From assembly GCA_934270475.1 (NCBI GenBank), contig CAKQPS010000001.1, forward strand, positions 310,001 to 374,000: a DNA stretch of 64,000 nt, written 5' to 3'. Of this stretch, positions 42,843 to 51,795 are shown piece by piece (position 1 is the first letter of the stretch; the number at the start of each line of letters is the position of its first letter). The position numbers and the translations under genes were made by a program. The stretch is from an uncultured Alphaproteobacteria bacterium. Its GTDB lineage: Bacteria > Pseudomonadota > Alphaproteobacteria > RF32 > CAG-239. The notes beneath the pieces were generated by a model. The model ran no database searches, was not told where the DNA came from, and was given only the letters and a program-made list of their open reading frames with translations.

Positions 42843-44612
42843 ATGCAGTTTAATGTAAGTTTTTCTAAGCGAAAGAAGACCGAGCAGTTTTATCTCCCAG
42901 GGCAGGAGATAAAATTTTCGCATGGCTTTATTTCGCAGAAAAACTTTAGCGCCGAAGGCGACAGCGTTTCTATGTGTCGCAACCGCATTTGGTGGACAAT
43001 GGCGGCATTTGCTTTATTTTATTGTATTTTAGGCTTGCGGGTGACATATGTTTGTTTGGGCAACGGCATCAATATTGACACGGCAATTGTTGAAGACGGG
43101 GCAGAAGAACAAGAAGTCCTGCATTTGAAGAATCCGGTTAAGCGTGCCGATGTGATGGATAGAAACGGCGAGATTATTGCCACTTCGCTGCCGACGGCAA
43201 ATCTTTCGGCAAAGCCGGAGCTGATTAAAAATCCTGAAGAAGTGGCTGAAAAATTAAGCGCGATTTTTCCTGATGTTACTTATGAACGTTTTTTGGATTT
43301 GCTGAGCAGGCATAAAAAATTTGTGTATTTGAAACGCAATCTGTCTCCGGCGCAGCAAAATTCGGTAAATGCGTTGGGAATACCGGGGCTGGAATTTGAA
43401 AACTGTGAAAAACGAATCTATCCGCATAATAATTTGTTTGCGCATATTTTGGGTAATACAAGTGTGGACAATCAGGGAATTGCCGGATTGGAAAGCTTTA
43501 TGGACGAGCGTTTGACCACCTCGACAAAACCGGTAAAACTTTCGGTGGATATGGGAATTCAAAATACGATTCGCGAGGAATTGATTGCCGGTATGAAGCA
43601 TTTTATGGCAGAAGGCGCGGCGGCGATTTTGATGAATGTTAATACCGGACAGATTATTGCAATGATTTCAGTGCCGGATTTTAATCCGAACGATAATATA
43701 AAAGTATCGGACAGAGCAATGTTCAACTTTGCCACCAAGGGCGTGTATGAAGCTGGTTCTGTGTTCAAAGTATTTAACACTGCAATGTGTTTGGACAGCG
43801 GCAAAATAGATGTTAACAGCCGCTTTGATACTTCTAAGCCGATATACTTTGGGCGCTATCGGGTTTCTGACCCGCACGGCTCGCATAAGATGTTGACGCC
43901 GGAAGATATTTTGGTGGAGTCGTCAAATATCGGTTCAACTTTGGAAGTTATGCAGGTCGGCAAGCAATATCAGCGTTCTTTTTTCCAAAAAATAAATATG
44001 GATAAGGCGCTGAGCGATTTTGAAGTTACGGAAACGGCAAAGCCTCTGTTCTTGTCAGAAAAGCGCTGGACAGACCATTCTATGGCAACCATCAGCTATG
44101 GATATGGTATTTCAACAACGCCTTTGCATATTATTACTGCGTTTTCAGCGGTGATAAACGGCGGAATTTATCATGAGCCGACTCTTTTAGCCGAGCCCAA
44201 AGACACGGGACGCCGGATTGTTTCAAATGAAACATCAGAAAAAATGCGTTCGCTGCTGCGGGCTGTTGTTGTGCGCGGAACCGGTCGGCGCGCCAATGTC
44301 GAAGGCTATCAGGTGTTTGGCAAAACCGGTACAGCCGATAAGTTGGTTAACGGTCGGTATGACCATAAAAAAAGTATATCTACATTTATTTCAGGTTTTC
44401 CGGAATCCGACCCGAAATATGCGTTATTGGTAGTGTTTGACGACCCGAAAGGTTTGAAAGAAACTTGGAACCATACCGAAGCCGGCTGGAACGCCGTGCC
44501 GACAGCGAAAAATATTATTACTGCGGTGGCGCCGCAACTTAATATTAAGGCTGATTTTGATTTGGAAAAGCAAAAAAACATTGTTGATGCCGCCTATAAA
44601 AAGAAAAATTAA
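42843..44612 (+). CDS. ftsI: Penicillin-binding protein 3 (FtsI), septal transpeptidase
   Basis: A 589-residue class B PBP. After a cytoplasmic N-terminus and one membrane helix (MAAFALFYCILGLRVTYV), the domain with RADVMDRNGEIIATSLP follows. Transpeptidase motifs: YEAGSVFKVFN near residue 304 (active serine in SVFK), SSNIGS near residue 360 (SxN), FGKTGTADK near residue 494 (KTG). It cross-links septal peptidoglycan with FtsW. It is the last gene of this cluster: the usual murE, murF, mraY and so on do not follow; the next gene is pal after a 209-base gap. Confidence 0.95.
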   Translation: MQFNVSFSKRKKTEQFYLPGQEIKFSHGFISQKNFSAEGDSVSMCRNRIWWTMAAFALFYCILGLRVTYVCLGNGINIDTAIVEDGAEEQEVLHLKNPVKRADVMDRNGEIIATSLPTANLSAKPELIKNPEEVAEKLSAIFPDVTYERFLDLLSRHKKFVYLKRNLSPAQQNSVNALGIPGLEFENCEKRIYPHNNLFAHILGNTSVDNQGIAGLESFMDERLTTSTKPVKLSVDMGIQNTIREELIAGMKHFMAEGAAAILMNVNTGQIIAMISVPDFNPNDNIKVSDRAMFNFATKGVYEAGSVFKVFNTAMCLDSGKIDVNSRFDTSKPIYFGRYRVSDPHGSHKMLTPEDILVESSNIGSTLEVMQVGKQYQRSFFQKINMDKALSDFEVTETAKPLFLSEKRWTDHSMATISYGYGISTTPLHIITAFSAVINGGIYHEPTLLAEPKDTGRRIVSNETSEKMRSLLRAVVVRGTGRRANVEGYQVFGKTGTADKLVNGRYDHKKSISTFISGFPESDPKYALLVVFDDPKGLKETWNHTEAGWNAVPTAKNIITAVAPQLNIKADFDLEKQKNIVDAAYKKKN

Positions 44613-44821
44613 GGTTTTTCACTGGTAAAAGATACTGTTCTGCCGCTTTGTTTCTAAAAATAATGCACAAATTTTGCAAATATTCGCATTTTTTTTATTT
44701 TTCTTATTGAAAAATTTACAAATATTTCTTAAATTACCAACTGTATTAGTTGTTATGCAATTAAATAAACTGTTCTGTAGCAATACAGACAAATTGTAAA
44801 AAACCATATGGAGAAAATAAA

Positions 44822-45286
44822 ATGAAAAAACTTTTAAGTTTGTTCTGCGCTCTTGTTGCTTTGTCAGGCTGCTCTACTTTTGGTGCTGACGGCGGCTTGT
44901 TCAGCGGTGCTGACTGTGAATCTAGATTGGCTCGTGATTTCGTAGAAAACACAACCGATACTGTATTCTTTGCTTTTGATAGCTCTGCTTTGTCTGCAGA
45001 AGCTCAATCTGCTTTGGACACTCAAGTTGCTTGGTTGAAGAAACATGACGATGTAAACGTTATTGTTCAAGGTCACTGCGATGACAGAGGTACTCGTGAA
45101 TACAACATGGCTTTGGGTGAACGCCGTGCCAATGCTGTAAAACAATACTTGGTATCTCAAGGCATTGAAGAAAGCAGAATTTCTACAATTTCTTACGGTA
45201 AAGAAAGACCGGCTGTTTTGGGTAACAACGAAGCTGCTTGGGCTCAGAACCGTCGTGCGATTACAGTTGTTAGCGCAGCTGAATAA
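44822..45286 (+). CDS. pal: Peptidoglycan-associated lipoprotein Pal
   Basis: A 154-residue outer-membrane lipoprotein of the Tol-Pal system. The signal peptide ends L-S-G-C at residue 17. The OmpA-like domain follows: VFFAFDSSALSAEAQSALD near residue 47, VQGHCDDRGTREYNMALGERRA near residue 80 and ISTISYGKERPAVLGNNEAAWAQNRR at the end (quoted as separate known blocks). It holds the outer membrane to peptidoglycan and works in constriction. GGAG lies nine bases before the ATG. tolQRAB are not next to it here. Confidence 0.95.
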   Translation: MKKLLSLFCALVALSGCSTFGADGGLFSGADCESRLARDFVENTTDTVFFAFDSSALSAEAQSALDTQVAWLKKHDDVNVIVQGHCDDRGTREYNMALGERRANAVKQYLVSQGIEESRISTISYGKERPAVLGNNEAAWAQNRRAITVVSAAE

Positions 45287-45304
45287 TCAGACAGTTTTAT
45301 TACC

Positions 45305-45337
45305 AAAAAAAGCGCTGCCGAATCGGCGGCGTTTTTT
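45305..45337 (+). terminator. Terminator after pal
   Basis: A-run, then CGCTGCCGA pairing with TCGGCGGCG (one G-T pair) and a run of seven T residues. It separates pal from the inserted unknown gene and from cpoB. Confidence 0.85.
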
Positions 45338-45366
45338 TGTGCCGATTTTTTAGATGAGAAACAATC

Positions 45367-45395
45367 TTGACAAATTATGGCGTTTTGCTTATTAT
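45367..45395 (+). promoter_or_regulatory. Sigma70 promoter of the unknown gene between pal and cpoB
   Basis: TTGACA (45367-45372) and TATTAT (45390-45395) with a 17-base spacer. The leader to ATG 45440 is about 38 bases, AT-rich, without a Shine-Dalgarno sequence. Confidence 0.8.
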
Positions 45396-45439
45396 CTTGG
45401 CAATTAACAACTATTGAGACACTAATTAAATTTATTATT

Positions 45440-46438
45440 ATGGAAACAAAAGTTTTAGCTCTTCCCAAAGATGCAGTATTGAAGGACATGGAGCTGTGGA
45501 ACAATGGCAAGCACAGCGTTTATGCTGATTTTGACACATTGTGGCAGATGTTCCGCGGTGTTTTGGCATCAGGTAGTTACGGTACTTCGGAATTTGGCGG
45601 TCCGATTTGGCTGCTGGATTTCAGCTTGGCAAACTTGAGGAAACTTTTTCCTGAGAATCCGTGGCTGGACACCATGGAGCAGGACAAAAGCAAAGCTCTT
45701 GCCACCGGAAAGTCCAAAAATTTCAACAAGTTTTTCGAATGGTTCAGATTTCGTGCGGAATGCATGGTGAAGTTTTGCGGGTTAGGCAACGTTATCATCA
45801 AATATGAAACGATTTCTGGTGTGAACGTTGCTCTGTACGGCTGGGGTGTCTTTTTGGACACCGTACAAAGTTTTGTGGACGGCTCGGTCAGACGTCTTAG
45901 CTTGGGACTGATGATGAAGTGGAATTATTCTTTGCGTGAAAGCGAGGCTGTGCGCAAAGGAGAGTTCTTTACCTGTCTGAACACAGACTCCATGGTTAAA
46001 CAATACCCGAATGCGTCGGAAGATGCAGACGATGTTAAACACAGCGATGTTTACGGCGACTGCTATCACTTAAAGCACTTTAGCCCGATTACCGGTTATG
46101 TTATACCGGAAACCATGTCTGAAAAAATCTTGACGCTGGTTGTCAATGATTTGATGGAGTATATGGCTCAGAAGCTAAGCAACGAACCGGATCGCAGCGG
46201 GTTGATTTACCCTTATCCGCTGATGAAGTACGACAAATACCTTGACGGTATCGGCAGATGCGGACATCACTTTAAGCCGACAGCCGAGGTGTTCCGTTGG
46301 CGGAGAAATGACGGAGGTATTGAGGAAATTAAAGTCGAACTGCCGAAAATTGAGGAAAAGTACGGTGAATTTTGGCATCGTCAGTTCCCGCTCAAACAAA
46401 ATTGGCGCGAACTGAAAGGGGAGATGTCGGTTTACTGA
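45440..46438 (+). CDS. Unknown 332-residue protein inserted between pal and cpoB, SD-less
   Basis: Not recognised. It starts METKVLALPKDAVLKDMELW and looks like a soluble globular protein, rich in Trp, Phe and Tyr and with nine cysteines; no signal peptide or membrane helix. A longer frame from 45377 crosses the promoter, so ATG 45440 is used. It has a consensus promoter and a 14-bp-stem terminator and splits pal from cpoB, which are usually neighbours. The leader ends AAATTTATTATT before the ATG, with no ribosome site, as in the units at 40102 and 59189. I suggest a horizontally acquired single-gene unit; function unknown. Confidence 0.72.
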   Translation: METKVLALPKDAVLKDMELWNNGKHSVYADFDTLWQMFRGVLASGSYGTSEFGGPIWLLDFSLANLRKLFPENPWLDTMEQDKSKALATGKSKNFNKFFEWFRFRAECMVKFCGLGNVIIKYETISGVNVALYGWGVFLDTVQSFVDGSVRRLSLGLMMKWNYSLRESEAVRKGEFFTCLNTDSMVKQYPNASEDADDVKHSDVYGDCYHLKHFSPITGYVIPETMSEKILTLVVNDLMEYMAQKLSNEPDRSGLIYPYPLMKYDKYLDGIGRCGHHFKPTAEVFRWRRNDGGIEEIKVELPKIEEKYGEFWHRQFPLKQNWRELKGEMSVY

Positions 46439-46444
46439 TTGTTT

Positions 46445-46475
46445 AAAAAAGACTGCTTTTAAGCAGTCTTTTTTT
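46445..46475 (+). terminator. Terminator of the unknown gene between pal and cpoB
   Basis: A 14-bp perfect stem (AAAAAAGACTGCTT with AAGCAGTCTTTTTT), a 2-base gap at the loop, and a T-run. Confidence 0.88.
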
Positions 46476-46541
46476 GTGCTTGTACTAAGGCAAAAAATAT
46501 TTTATAAATAAGCTAGGTTTAGAATTTTGAGGAGGCGTTTT

Positions 46542-47525
46542 ATGAAATTAGCAGCTTGTTTTTTATTGTCGGGAAGTTTGTTGCTGGCGGCAATGCCGGC
46601 AAAAGCAAACTCTGATATGCAAAAAGAAATAGATGATTTGCGTGAAGATTTGATGGTGCTGCAGCGCCAAATTTACCGCGGAGCCGGCAGTTCCGGTGAA
46701 GTATCAAAATCAGCAGACGTGTCACAGGAACAAGCCACCGCCGGAAACGTGCAGGTAAAAATCGGTGAATATGATGAAGTAATCCGCAAAGTTAACGGAC
46801 GCATGGATACTTTGGAATATCAGGTAAAGCAATTGGAAAGCAAGCTGGATAAAATAAACCGCGATATGGAAATTCGTTTTAAAATTTTAGAGGGACGTCC
46901 GGTGCCTGACAATTTAAGTTCTCCGACTCCGGCAATTCCGACAACCTATGAAGCCAAAGTTGCTTCCGGCGCCTCTAAATCCGTGACCGGAGACGGTATT
47001 CAGGGCGATGATTTAGCGCCGATAGCCGGTTCTAATGTGGCTGCTCCAAAAAATATTGCTGCCAGCAGCGCTGACGGAGCGCCGCAACAGTTGATTGCTG
47101 ATGATACAGAGACAAAACCGGTGGTAACCGCTCAGCCAAAGTCCGCTGAAGAAATTTATGCCAACGGCATGGAGGCGCTGAACAGCAGCTTATATGATGA
47201 AGCTGAAATGGCTTTTCAGCAAATTTTAACGCAATATCCAAATGATAAATTAGCCGGCAATGCGCAGTATTGGATTGGCGAAGTATATTTTAAACAAGGA
47301 AATTATAACAAAGCTAAAGTGGCGTTTAAAAACGGCTATGAAAAATATCACAACGGCAATAAGGCGCCTGACAGCTTGTTTAAGCTGGGACTGACTTTTA
47401 AGGCTAATAAAGAAAATAAAAACGCTTGTATTGTGCTTTCCAGCTTTGGTGCGGAATTTCCTAAAGCTAACGCAGATTTAGCCAAGAGAGTGCAGGCAGA
47501 AGCATCTAAGCTTGGGTGCAAATAG
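46542..47525 (+). CDS. cpoB: Cell division coordinator CpoB (YbgF)
   Basis: A 327-residue periplasmic protein of the Tol-Pal system. The signal peptide (MKLAACFLLSGSLLLAAMPAKA) is followed by a coiled coil (DMQKEIDDLREDLMVLQRQI and VIRKVNGRMDTLEYQVKQLE), a Pro/Ala-rich linker, and TPR repeats at the C-terminus (AEEIYANGMEAL, then YWIGEVYFKQGNYNKAKVAF). ATG 46542 lies six bases after GAGGAGG; the longer frame begins inside that ribosome site. CpoB couples peptidoglycan synthesis with outer-membrane constriction. tilS overlaps its stop. Confidence 0.92.
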   Translation: MKLAACFLLSGSLLLAAMPAKANSDMQKEIDDLREDLMVLQRQIYRGAGSSGEVSKSADVSQEQATAGNVQVKIGEYDEVIRKVNGRMDTLEYQVKQLESKLDKINRDMEIRFKILEGRPVPDNLSSPTPAIPTTYEAKVASGASKSVTGDGIQGDDLAPIAGSNVAAPKNIAASSADGAPQQLIADDTETKPVVTAQPKSAEEIYANGMEALNSSLYDEAEMAFQQILTQYPNDKLAGNAQYWIGEVYFKQGNYNKAKVAFKNGYEKYHNGNKAPDSLFKLGLTFKANKENKNACIVLSSFGAEFPKANADLAKRVQAEASKLGCK

Positions 47526-48598
47526 TGGAAGAGCTTTTTGCTAAATACGGAATTAAAGACGAGGTTGTTGCCGTCGGAGTTTCCGGCGGAGCCGACTCTT
47601 TGGCTTTGGTTTTGCAAGCGGCAGAAGAACTGGCTGTGTTCGGGCGGAAAGTGGTGGCGCTGACTGTTGACCATGGCTTGCGTCCGACTTCGCAAATGGA
47701 AGCGGAATATGTCGCCGGTTTAATGCAAAAATACGGCATTGAGCATCATATTTTGAGCTGGCAGGGCGAAAAACCGCAAACCGGCGTGGAAGAAGCAGCA
47801 AGACAAGCAAGGTATGCGCTGATAGCAGAGTGGTGTTTGCAAAACGGAGTGCGGGTTTTGTTGACGGCGCATCATGCCAAAGACCAAGCTGAAACTTTTT
47901 TGATGCGTCTGCAGCGCGGCAGCGGTTTGGAAGGACTTTGCGGCATTCGAGAATACAGCGTGCGCGGCGGATTGGTTATTTTGCGTCCGTTGCTGAATAC
48001 AGCCCCTGAAGAGCTGCGCAATTATTTGAAGGCGCGCAAAATTGAATGGGTTGAAGATGAATCTAATGCCGATACTAAATTTCTGCGCGGAAGAATCAGA
48101 AAATTTTTACCGGAACTGGCAGCGCAAACCGGAATTGACACAGCGAAAATCGGCACGGCTGTAAATAATTTGCAAAGCGCCGAAGATTATATTGAACAGC
48201 AGCTTAATTTGTTGCTGGCTAATGAAGTTTTATGGGATTTTGATACGGTTTGCCGTTTTGAATATACCAAATATTTAAGCTGGCATAAAGAAATGAAATT
48301 CCGAGTGCTGGCGCGTTTGTGCCGCCGTGATTATATTCCGCGTGCCGAAAGCGTTATGCAGCTGCGCGAAGTTTTGGATGTGCTGCCGTTTAGCGGAGCT
48401 ACGCTGGGCGGAAAAGAATTTATTTTGGCGTATGGGTTTGTGTGGGTAGTGCCTGAGCAAAACTCTAAAAGGGTGGAAACCCGCAAGCAATGGACAGAAT
48501 TTGTGAAGCAGCATCCGCTGTATAAAAATGTGAAAATGCCGTATAAAGCTAAGCTGGCTATTTTAAATAAAGTAGGAGCAAAAGAAAATGGTCTATGA
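47525..48598 (+). CDS. tilS: tRNA(Ile)-lysidine synthase
   Basis: A 357-residue PP-loop enzyme that converts C34 of tRNA-Ile(CAU) to lysidine. VGVSGGADSLALVL near residue 18 is the SGGxDS PP-loop; LTAHHAKDQAETFLMRLQRGSG is the family's next block near residue 114; ILRPLL and WVEDESNAD follow. I use GTG 47525, which overlaps the cpoB stop (TAGTG); GTG 47516 is possible. The order cpoB-tilS is conserved in alphaproteobacteria, where ftsH usually follows; here a HAD gene follows instead. Confidence 0.93.
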   Translation: MEELFAKYGIKDEVVAVGVSGGADSLALVLQAAEELAVFGRKVVALTVDHGLRPTSQMEAEYVAGLMQKYGIEHHILSWQGEKPQTGVEEAARQARYALIAEWCLQNGVRVLLTAHHAKDQAETFLMRLQRGSGLEGLCGIREYSVRGGLVILRPLLNTAPEELRNYLKARKIEWVEDESNADTKFLRGRIRKFLPELAAQTGIDTAKIGTAVNNLQSAEDYIEQQLNLLLANEVLWDFDTVCRFEYTKYLSWHKEMKFRVLARLCRRDYIPRAESVMQLREVLDVLPFSGATLGGKEFILAYGFVWVVPEQNSKRVETRKQWTEFVKQHPLYKNVKMPYKAKLAILNKVGAKENGL

Positions 48599-49568
48599 TA
48601 ACTTGTTGGAAATCTCTGATAATTTTGAAGTGTTTTTGTTTGACGCTTATGGAGTTTTTTGGGGCGGAAACGGATTTTTCCCGAACAGCAAAGAGATTAT
48701 GCAAAAATTGATGGCAGCCGGCAAAACCGTGGCAGTGGTTTCAAACGCCACGTTAATGCACGAAGATATGGTTGCTTCGTATCAGCGCAAGGATTTGCTT
48801 GAGGGCAGGGACTATACGTTTATGGTCAGTTCCGGTGAGGTGCTGCGTCGTGATTTATTGAACAAAAAACTTAAATTTGCCGGCTGTCGGAAACCGCGTA
48901 AAGTTTATACTATCGGCGCAAAAAATGAAAAAATGTTTGCCGGAACGGTTTATCAGCCGGTTGAAACTCTGGAAGAAGCCGATTTTGCATATTGCGGAGT
49001 ACCTTTTTTAAGCGCCGAAGAGGCAGCAGAATATCCGCAGTGTGCAGCCGATTTTTTGCCGGTTAAGGCTGATGAAAACGGCAAGATAATTTTATGGGAC
49101 AGCGTGATTGAAAAACCTTTTGAAAAAATTGTTGACCGCGTAGTTTCGCTTGGGTTGCCGGCACTTAATGCAAACCCTGACTATTTGGCGCAGGAGGGTC
49201 ACCCGTTGGCAAAAGACAAATCATCGCATTTTGTGGTGCGCAACGGAACTTTGGCAAAAATGCTGCGTCAGCGCGGGGCAGAAGTTTTAGAATATGGCAA
49301 ACCGCATGCCAACGTATATGATTATGTGTTTGAAAAGCTGAAAGAATTGGGTAAAATGTGCGCAAAATCAAAAATCTGTATGATTGGCGATACGGTGCGG
49401 ACAGATGTTAAAGGCGCAGTTAATTCTGGTATTGTTCCGGTTCTTTGTGTCGAAACCGGAGTGACTGCCTTGGAACTTTCTAAAGGAAATACGGTTAAAA
49501 ACCTTTGCGAAAACGAAAATATTGATGTACAACAAGTGATAGAGATTAACAGCGTTGGAGGAAAATAA
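48588..49568 (+). CDS. HAD-superfamily hydrolase, subfamily IIA (TIGR01459-like)
   Basis: A 326-residue HAD phosphatase. FLFDAYGVFWGGNGFFPNS near residue 16 is motif I region (nucleophile Asp; the usual second Asp is replaced by Tyr, as in DxxGVxxxG-type members), VVSNATLMHEDMV near residue 47 is motif II, and CMIGDTVRTDVKGAVNSGI near residue 264 is motif IV with the GD-x3-D metal site. KPHANVYDYVFEKL supplies the motif III lysine. Substrate unknown, sugar phosphates being typical. It overlaps tilS by 11 bases and its stop overlaps the HIT gene. Confidence 0.85.
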   Translation: MVYDNLLEISDNFEVFLFDAYGVFWGGNGFFPNSKEIMQKLMAAGKTVAVVSNATLMHEDMVASYQRKDLLEGRDYTFMVSSGEVLRRDLLNKKLKFAGCRKPRKVYTIGAKNEKMFAGTVYQPVETLEEADFAYCGVPFLSAEEAAEYPQCAADFLPVKADENGKIILWDSVIEKPFEKIVDRVVSLGLPALNANPDYLAQEGHPLAKDKSSHFVVRNGTLAKMLRQRGAEVLEYGKPHANVYDYVFEKLKELGKMCAKSKICMIGDTVRTDVKGAVNSGIVPVLCVETGVTALELSKGNTVKNLCENENIDVQQVIEINSVGGK

Positions 49569-50002
49569 TGGCGTTTGAATTAGTGTCGGGATTGGCGGCA
49601 AAAGATTATGTGACAGACTTAAAATTATGCCGTGTTTTGTTTGAAGATAACAAATATTATCCGTGGATTTTTTTGGTGCCGATGAAAGAAAACACTAAAA
49701 ATATGACAAATTTAACCATGGAAGAGCGTTTTCAGCTGATGCGGGAAATTGCGCTGGCAGAAAAAGTTATGATGTCGCTGTTTCCTTGCGACCAAGATAA
49801 TGTGGCGATGATTGGCAATATGACGCCGCAGCTGCATGTGCATGTGGTTTGCCGTAAAAAAGGCGATCCGGATTGGCCGGGAACAGTGTGGAATTCTGCC
49901 AGAGCCAAATATGAACCGGCAGAAAAAGAAAAAATTATTGCAAAAATCCGTCAGGCAATAAATGAAGAAATGCAAAATCCAATTTATCAAATTTCTAAAT
50001 AA
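49568..50002 (+). CDS. HIT-family protein
   Basis: A 144-residue histidine-triad-family protein. The active-site block QLHVHVVCRKKGDPDWPG near residue 87 has the H-x-H form with Gln in place of the first His of HxHxHxx, a known variant. WIFLVPMKENTKNMTNLT and RFQLMREI are family-like. Such proteins hydrolyse or transfer nucleotidyl groups; the substrate is not known. It overlaps the HAD gene by one base and precedes kdsB by 13 bases. Confidence 0.88.
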   Translation: MAFELVSGLAAKDYVTDLKLCRVLFEDNKYYPWIFLVPMKENTKNMTNLTMEERFQLMREIALAEKVMMSLFPCDQDNVAMIGNMTPQLHVHVVCRKKGDPDWPGTVWNSARAKYEPAEKEKIIAKIRQAINEEMQNPIYQISK

Positions 50003-50015
50003 AAGGACATAAAAA

Positions 50016-50789
50016 ATGAGTAGAGTAATTACCTTAATGCCGGTCAGACTGGCAGCAACTAGATTGCCTAACAAGCCTTTGCGCGTGATTAACGGCAAAA
50101 CAATGGTGCAGCGTGTTTATGAAAACGTGAAAAAGGCGCTGGATACGGATATTGCCATTGCTGCCGGCGACCAAGCCATTGTCGACGAGTGCAAAAAGTT
50201 TGGCGCAACCGCAATTTTAACCGACCCGAATTTGCCGAGCGGAACCGATAGAATCGCCGCCGCTTTGAATGTACTTGACCCGGACGGCAGTAAATATGAC
50301 ATTGTGGTGGATTTTCAGGGGGATAACATCAATGTTGACCCTAAAGTTACACTGCCATTGGTCGAAATGGTTGAGCGTACCGGCTGCGATATTGCCACTT
50401 GCGGTATGCTGATTAAATCTGAAGAAGACAAGAACAATCCGAATGTGGTAAAAATCATTATGGGCTTGAAAGAAGGCGAAAAAGAAGCCCGCTGTCTGTA
50501 CTTTACCCGTGCGACGGCTCCGTATACCCGCAATCCGGAAAAATGCCCGAATCAAGACTTATATTACCACATCGGTATTTATGTATTTAAAGCAGCTTCC
50601 TTACATAAAATGGTTTCACTTCCGACTGGCGTATTGGAAAAGCGTGAGGCTCTTGAACAACTACGCGCATTGGAAAATGGTATGGAAGTACGCGCTATGC
50701 TGGTTGATAACATTAAGCTTGTTCCCGAAGCTCCAGCAGATATAAATACTGAGGAAGATTTGGCAAACGCTCTCCCATACATTAAGTAG
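50016..50789 (+). CDS. kdsB: 3-deoxy-manno-octulosonate cytidylyltransferase (CMP-Kdo synthetase)
   Basis: A 257-residue enzyme that activates Kdo as CMP-Kdo for the LPS inner core. VRLAATRLPNKPLRVINGK near residue 9 is the nucleotide-binding block, ILTDPNLPSGTDRIAAAL near residue 67 and VDFQGDNINVDP near residue 100 follow; YHIGIYVFKAASL is in the C-terminal part, and LPTGVLEKREALEQLRALENG is typical of KdsB. AAAGGA precedes the ATG. A palindromic repeat (copy E) starts two bases after the stop. Confidence 0.94.
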   Translation: MSRVITLMPVRLAATRLPNKPLRVINGKTMVQRVYENVKKALDTDIAIAAGDQAIVDECKKFGATAILTDPNLPSGTDRIAAALNVLDPDGSKYDIVVDFQGDNINVDPKVTLPLVEMVERTGCDIATCGMLIKSEEDKNNPNVVKIIMGLKEGEKEARCLYFTRATAPYTRNPEKCPNQDLYYHIGIYVFKAASLHKMVSLPTGVLEKREALEQLRALENGMEVRAMLVDNIKLVPEAPADINTEEDLANALPYIK

Positions 50790-50790
50790 G

Positions 50791-50893
50791 AAACTCGTCT
50801 AATGGTCTACTACTTTTAACTTTTTGCGCTCGTGTACTATTGTGTACACGTCGCTTAAAAATTCCGTCGCATATACGCACGCTATCCGAGTTT
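50791..50893. repeat. Palindromic repeat, copy E (after kdsB)
   Basis: Terminal inverted repeats AAACTCG (50791-50797) and CGAGTTT (50887-50893), with TCTAATGG after the left one as in copy A. The core GTGTAC-N6-GTACAC is perfect (50832-50849). The rest of the gap up to 50990 shows no gene. Confidence 0.75.
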
Positions 50894-50990
50894 CTTAGAG
50901 TAGAGGGTATTGTCATTCTTGGCTTTGATTGCAGAGGCGTTAAAGACGGGGATAAGAGTATTAAAAAATTTATTGCTTATTTAAAAGTAA

Positions 50991-51020
50991 AAAGCCTGAT
51001 TGCTAATTCAATCAGGCTTT
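50991..51020 (-). terminator. Terminator of the cckA-hdaA-DUF1189 operon
   Basis: A perfect 12-bp stem AAAGCCTGATTG (50991-51002) with CAATCAGGCTTT (51009-51020), loop six. On the minus strand it is followed by TTACTTTT. It may also act on the plus strand, where GGGTTTTT follows. Confidence 0.8.
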
Positions 51021-51045
51021 GGGTTTTTATTATTTTACTGCTTAT

Positions 51046-51777
51046 TTATTTTGCAGGTTCGGTTTCAGTTTGAGATTGATTTTTCAGCAATATATTTGCG
51101 GCAAAGTTAACAACTAAAGCCCAAACAAATCCTATTATGAAGGTGCTGCCAAAAGCAACAAACACATACAAAATACTAAAAATTACATAGCTGTAAGTTG
51201 TCAGGCGTAAAGTTTGACGATACGGAGCTTTATAGATTGCAGACATAATCCAATGCAAAACAAGTGAATACAATCCCATAATAACTAATCCGCTCAAGAC
51301 AAACCACAGCATAAGGCAGCTGAAAATAACCGGTCTGATATAGTTTTCTATAGAATCGGCAATAACATTTACTACGTCATTATCAATGACCATATTAGGG
51401 GTGTTGTGCAGGCTGTTAATACGAACTTCGTTTTTGTTGCCGTTTACGGTATAAATTGCCGCACGGCTGATGTAAATACCGCTGTCTTGCAAAAGCGATG
51501 TTTCAAATTCTTCAGTACGGGTATCTAAAACTACCTTAAATTTGTAATCATCATCGCCGTAGTTGCGTTCAATTACGGTATTTTCCGGTTTGCTAATCAT
51601 GCCGTCTTCAATTGTAATTGGCAAAAAGTCGGAGATATTGCTCTTTAAGGTCGGCATATAAAGCGACACGGCGTTATTTACCAAATTTGTCAGATATAGT
51701 GAATACAGCAGGCAAAACAAAATAAAAGTCAAGGCGCCAAGCCATTTTTTAGTTAGTAAAAATTTTAAATCTTTCAT
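51046..51777 (-). CDS. DUF1189-like membrane protein
   Basis: A 243-residue protein with one N-terminal transmembrane helix (GALTFILFCLLYSLYL), an extracytoplasmic domain of about 110 residues (ISDFLPITIEDGMISKPEN, then YKFKVVLDTRTEEF), and three C-terminal helices (VIFSCLMLWFVLSGLVIMG, YVIFSILYVFVAFGS, IIGFVWALVVNFAANIL). This layout and the P-I-T-I-E-D-G-x-I-S block resemble DUF1189 proteins. The function is unknown. It lies 18 bases after the hdaA-like gene on the same strand. Confidence 0.6.
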   Translation of the reverse strand: MKDLKFLLTKKWLGALTFILFCLLYSLYLTNLVNNAVSLYMPTLKSNISDFLPITIEDGMISKPENTVIERNYGDDDYKFKVVLDTRTEEFETSLLQDSGIYISRAAIYTVNGNKNEVRINSLHNTPNMVIDNDVVNVIADSIENYIRPVIFSCLMLWFVLSGLVIMGLYSLVLHWIMSAIYKAPYRQTLRLTTYSYVIFSILYVFVAFGSTFIIGFVWALVVNFAANILLKNQSQTETEPAK

Positions 51778-51795
51778 GTTTTTCTCCTTGTAAAG

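Noticed and set aside
50840..51073. Plus-strand frame of 77 codons after kdsB
   Set aside because: It begins in repeat copy E and crosses the operon terminator; no coding signs.
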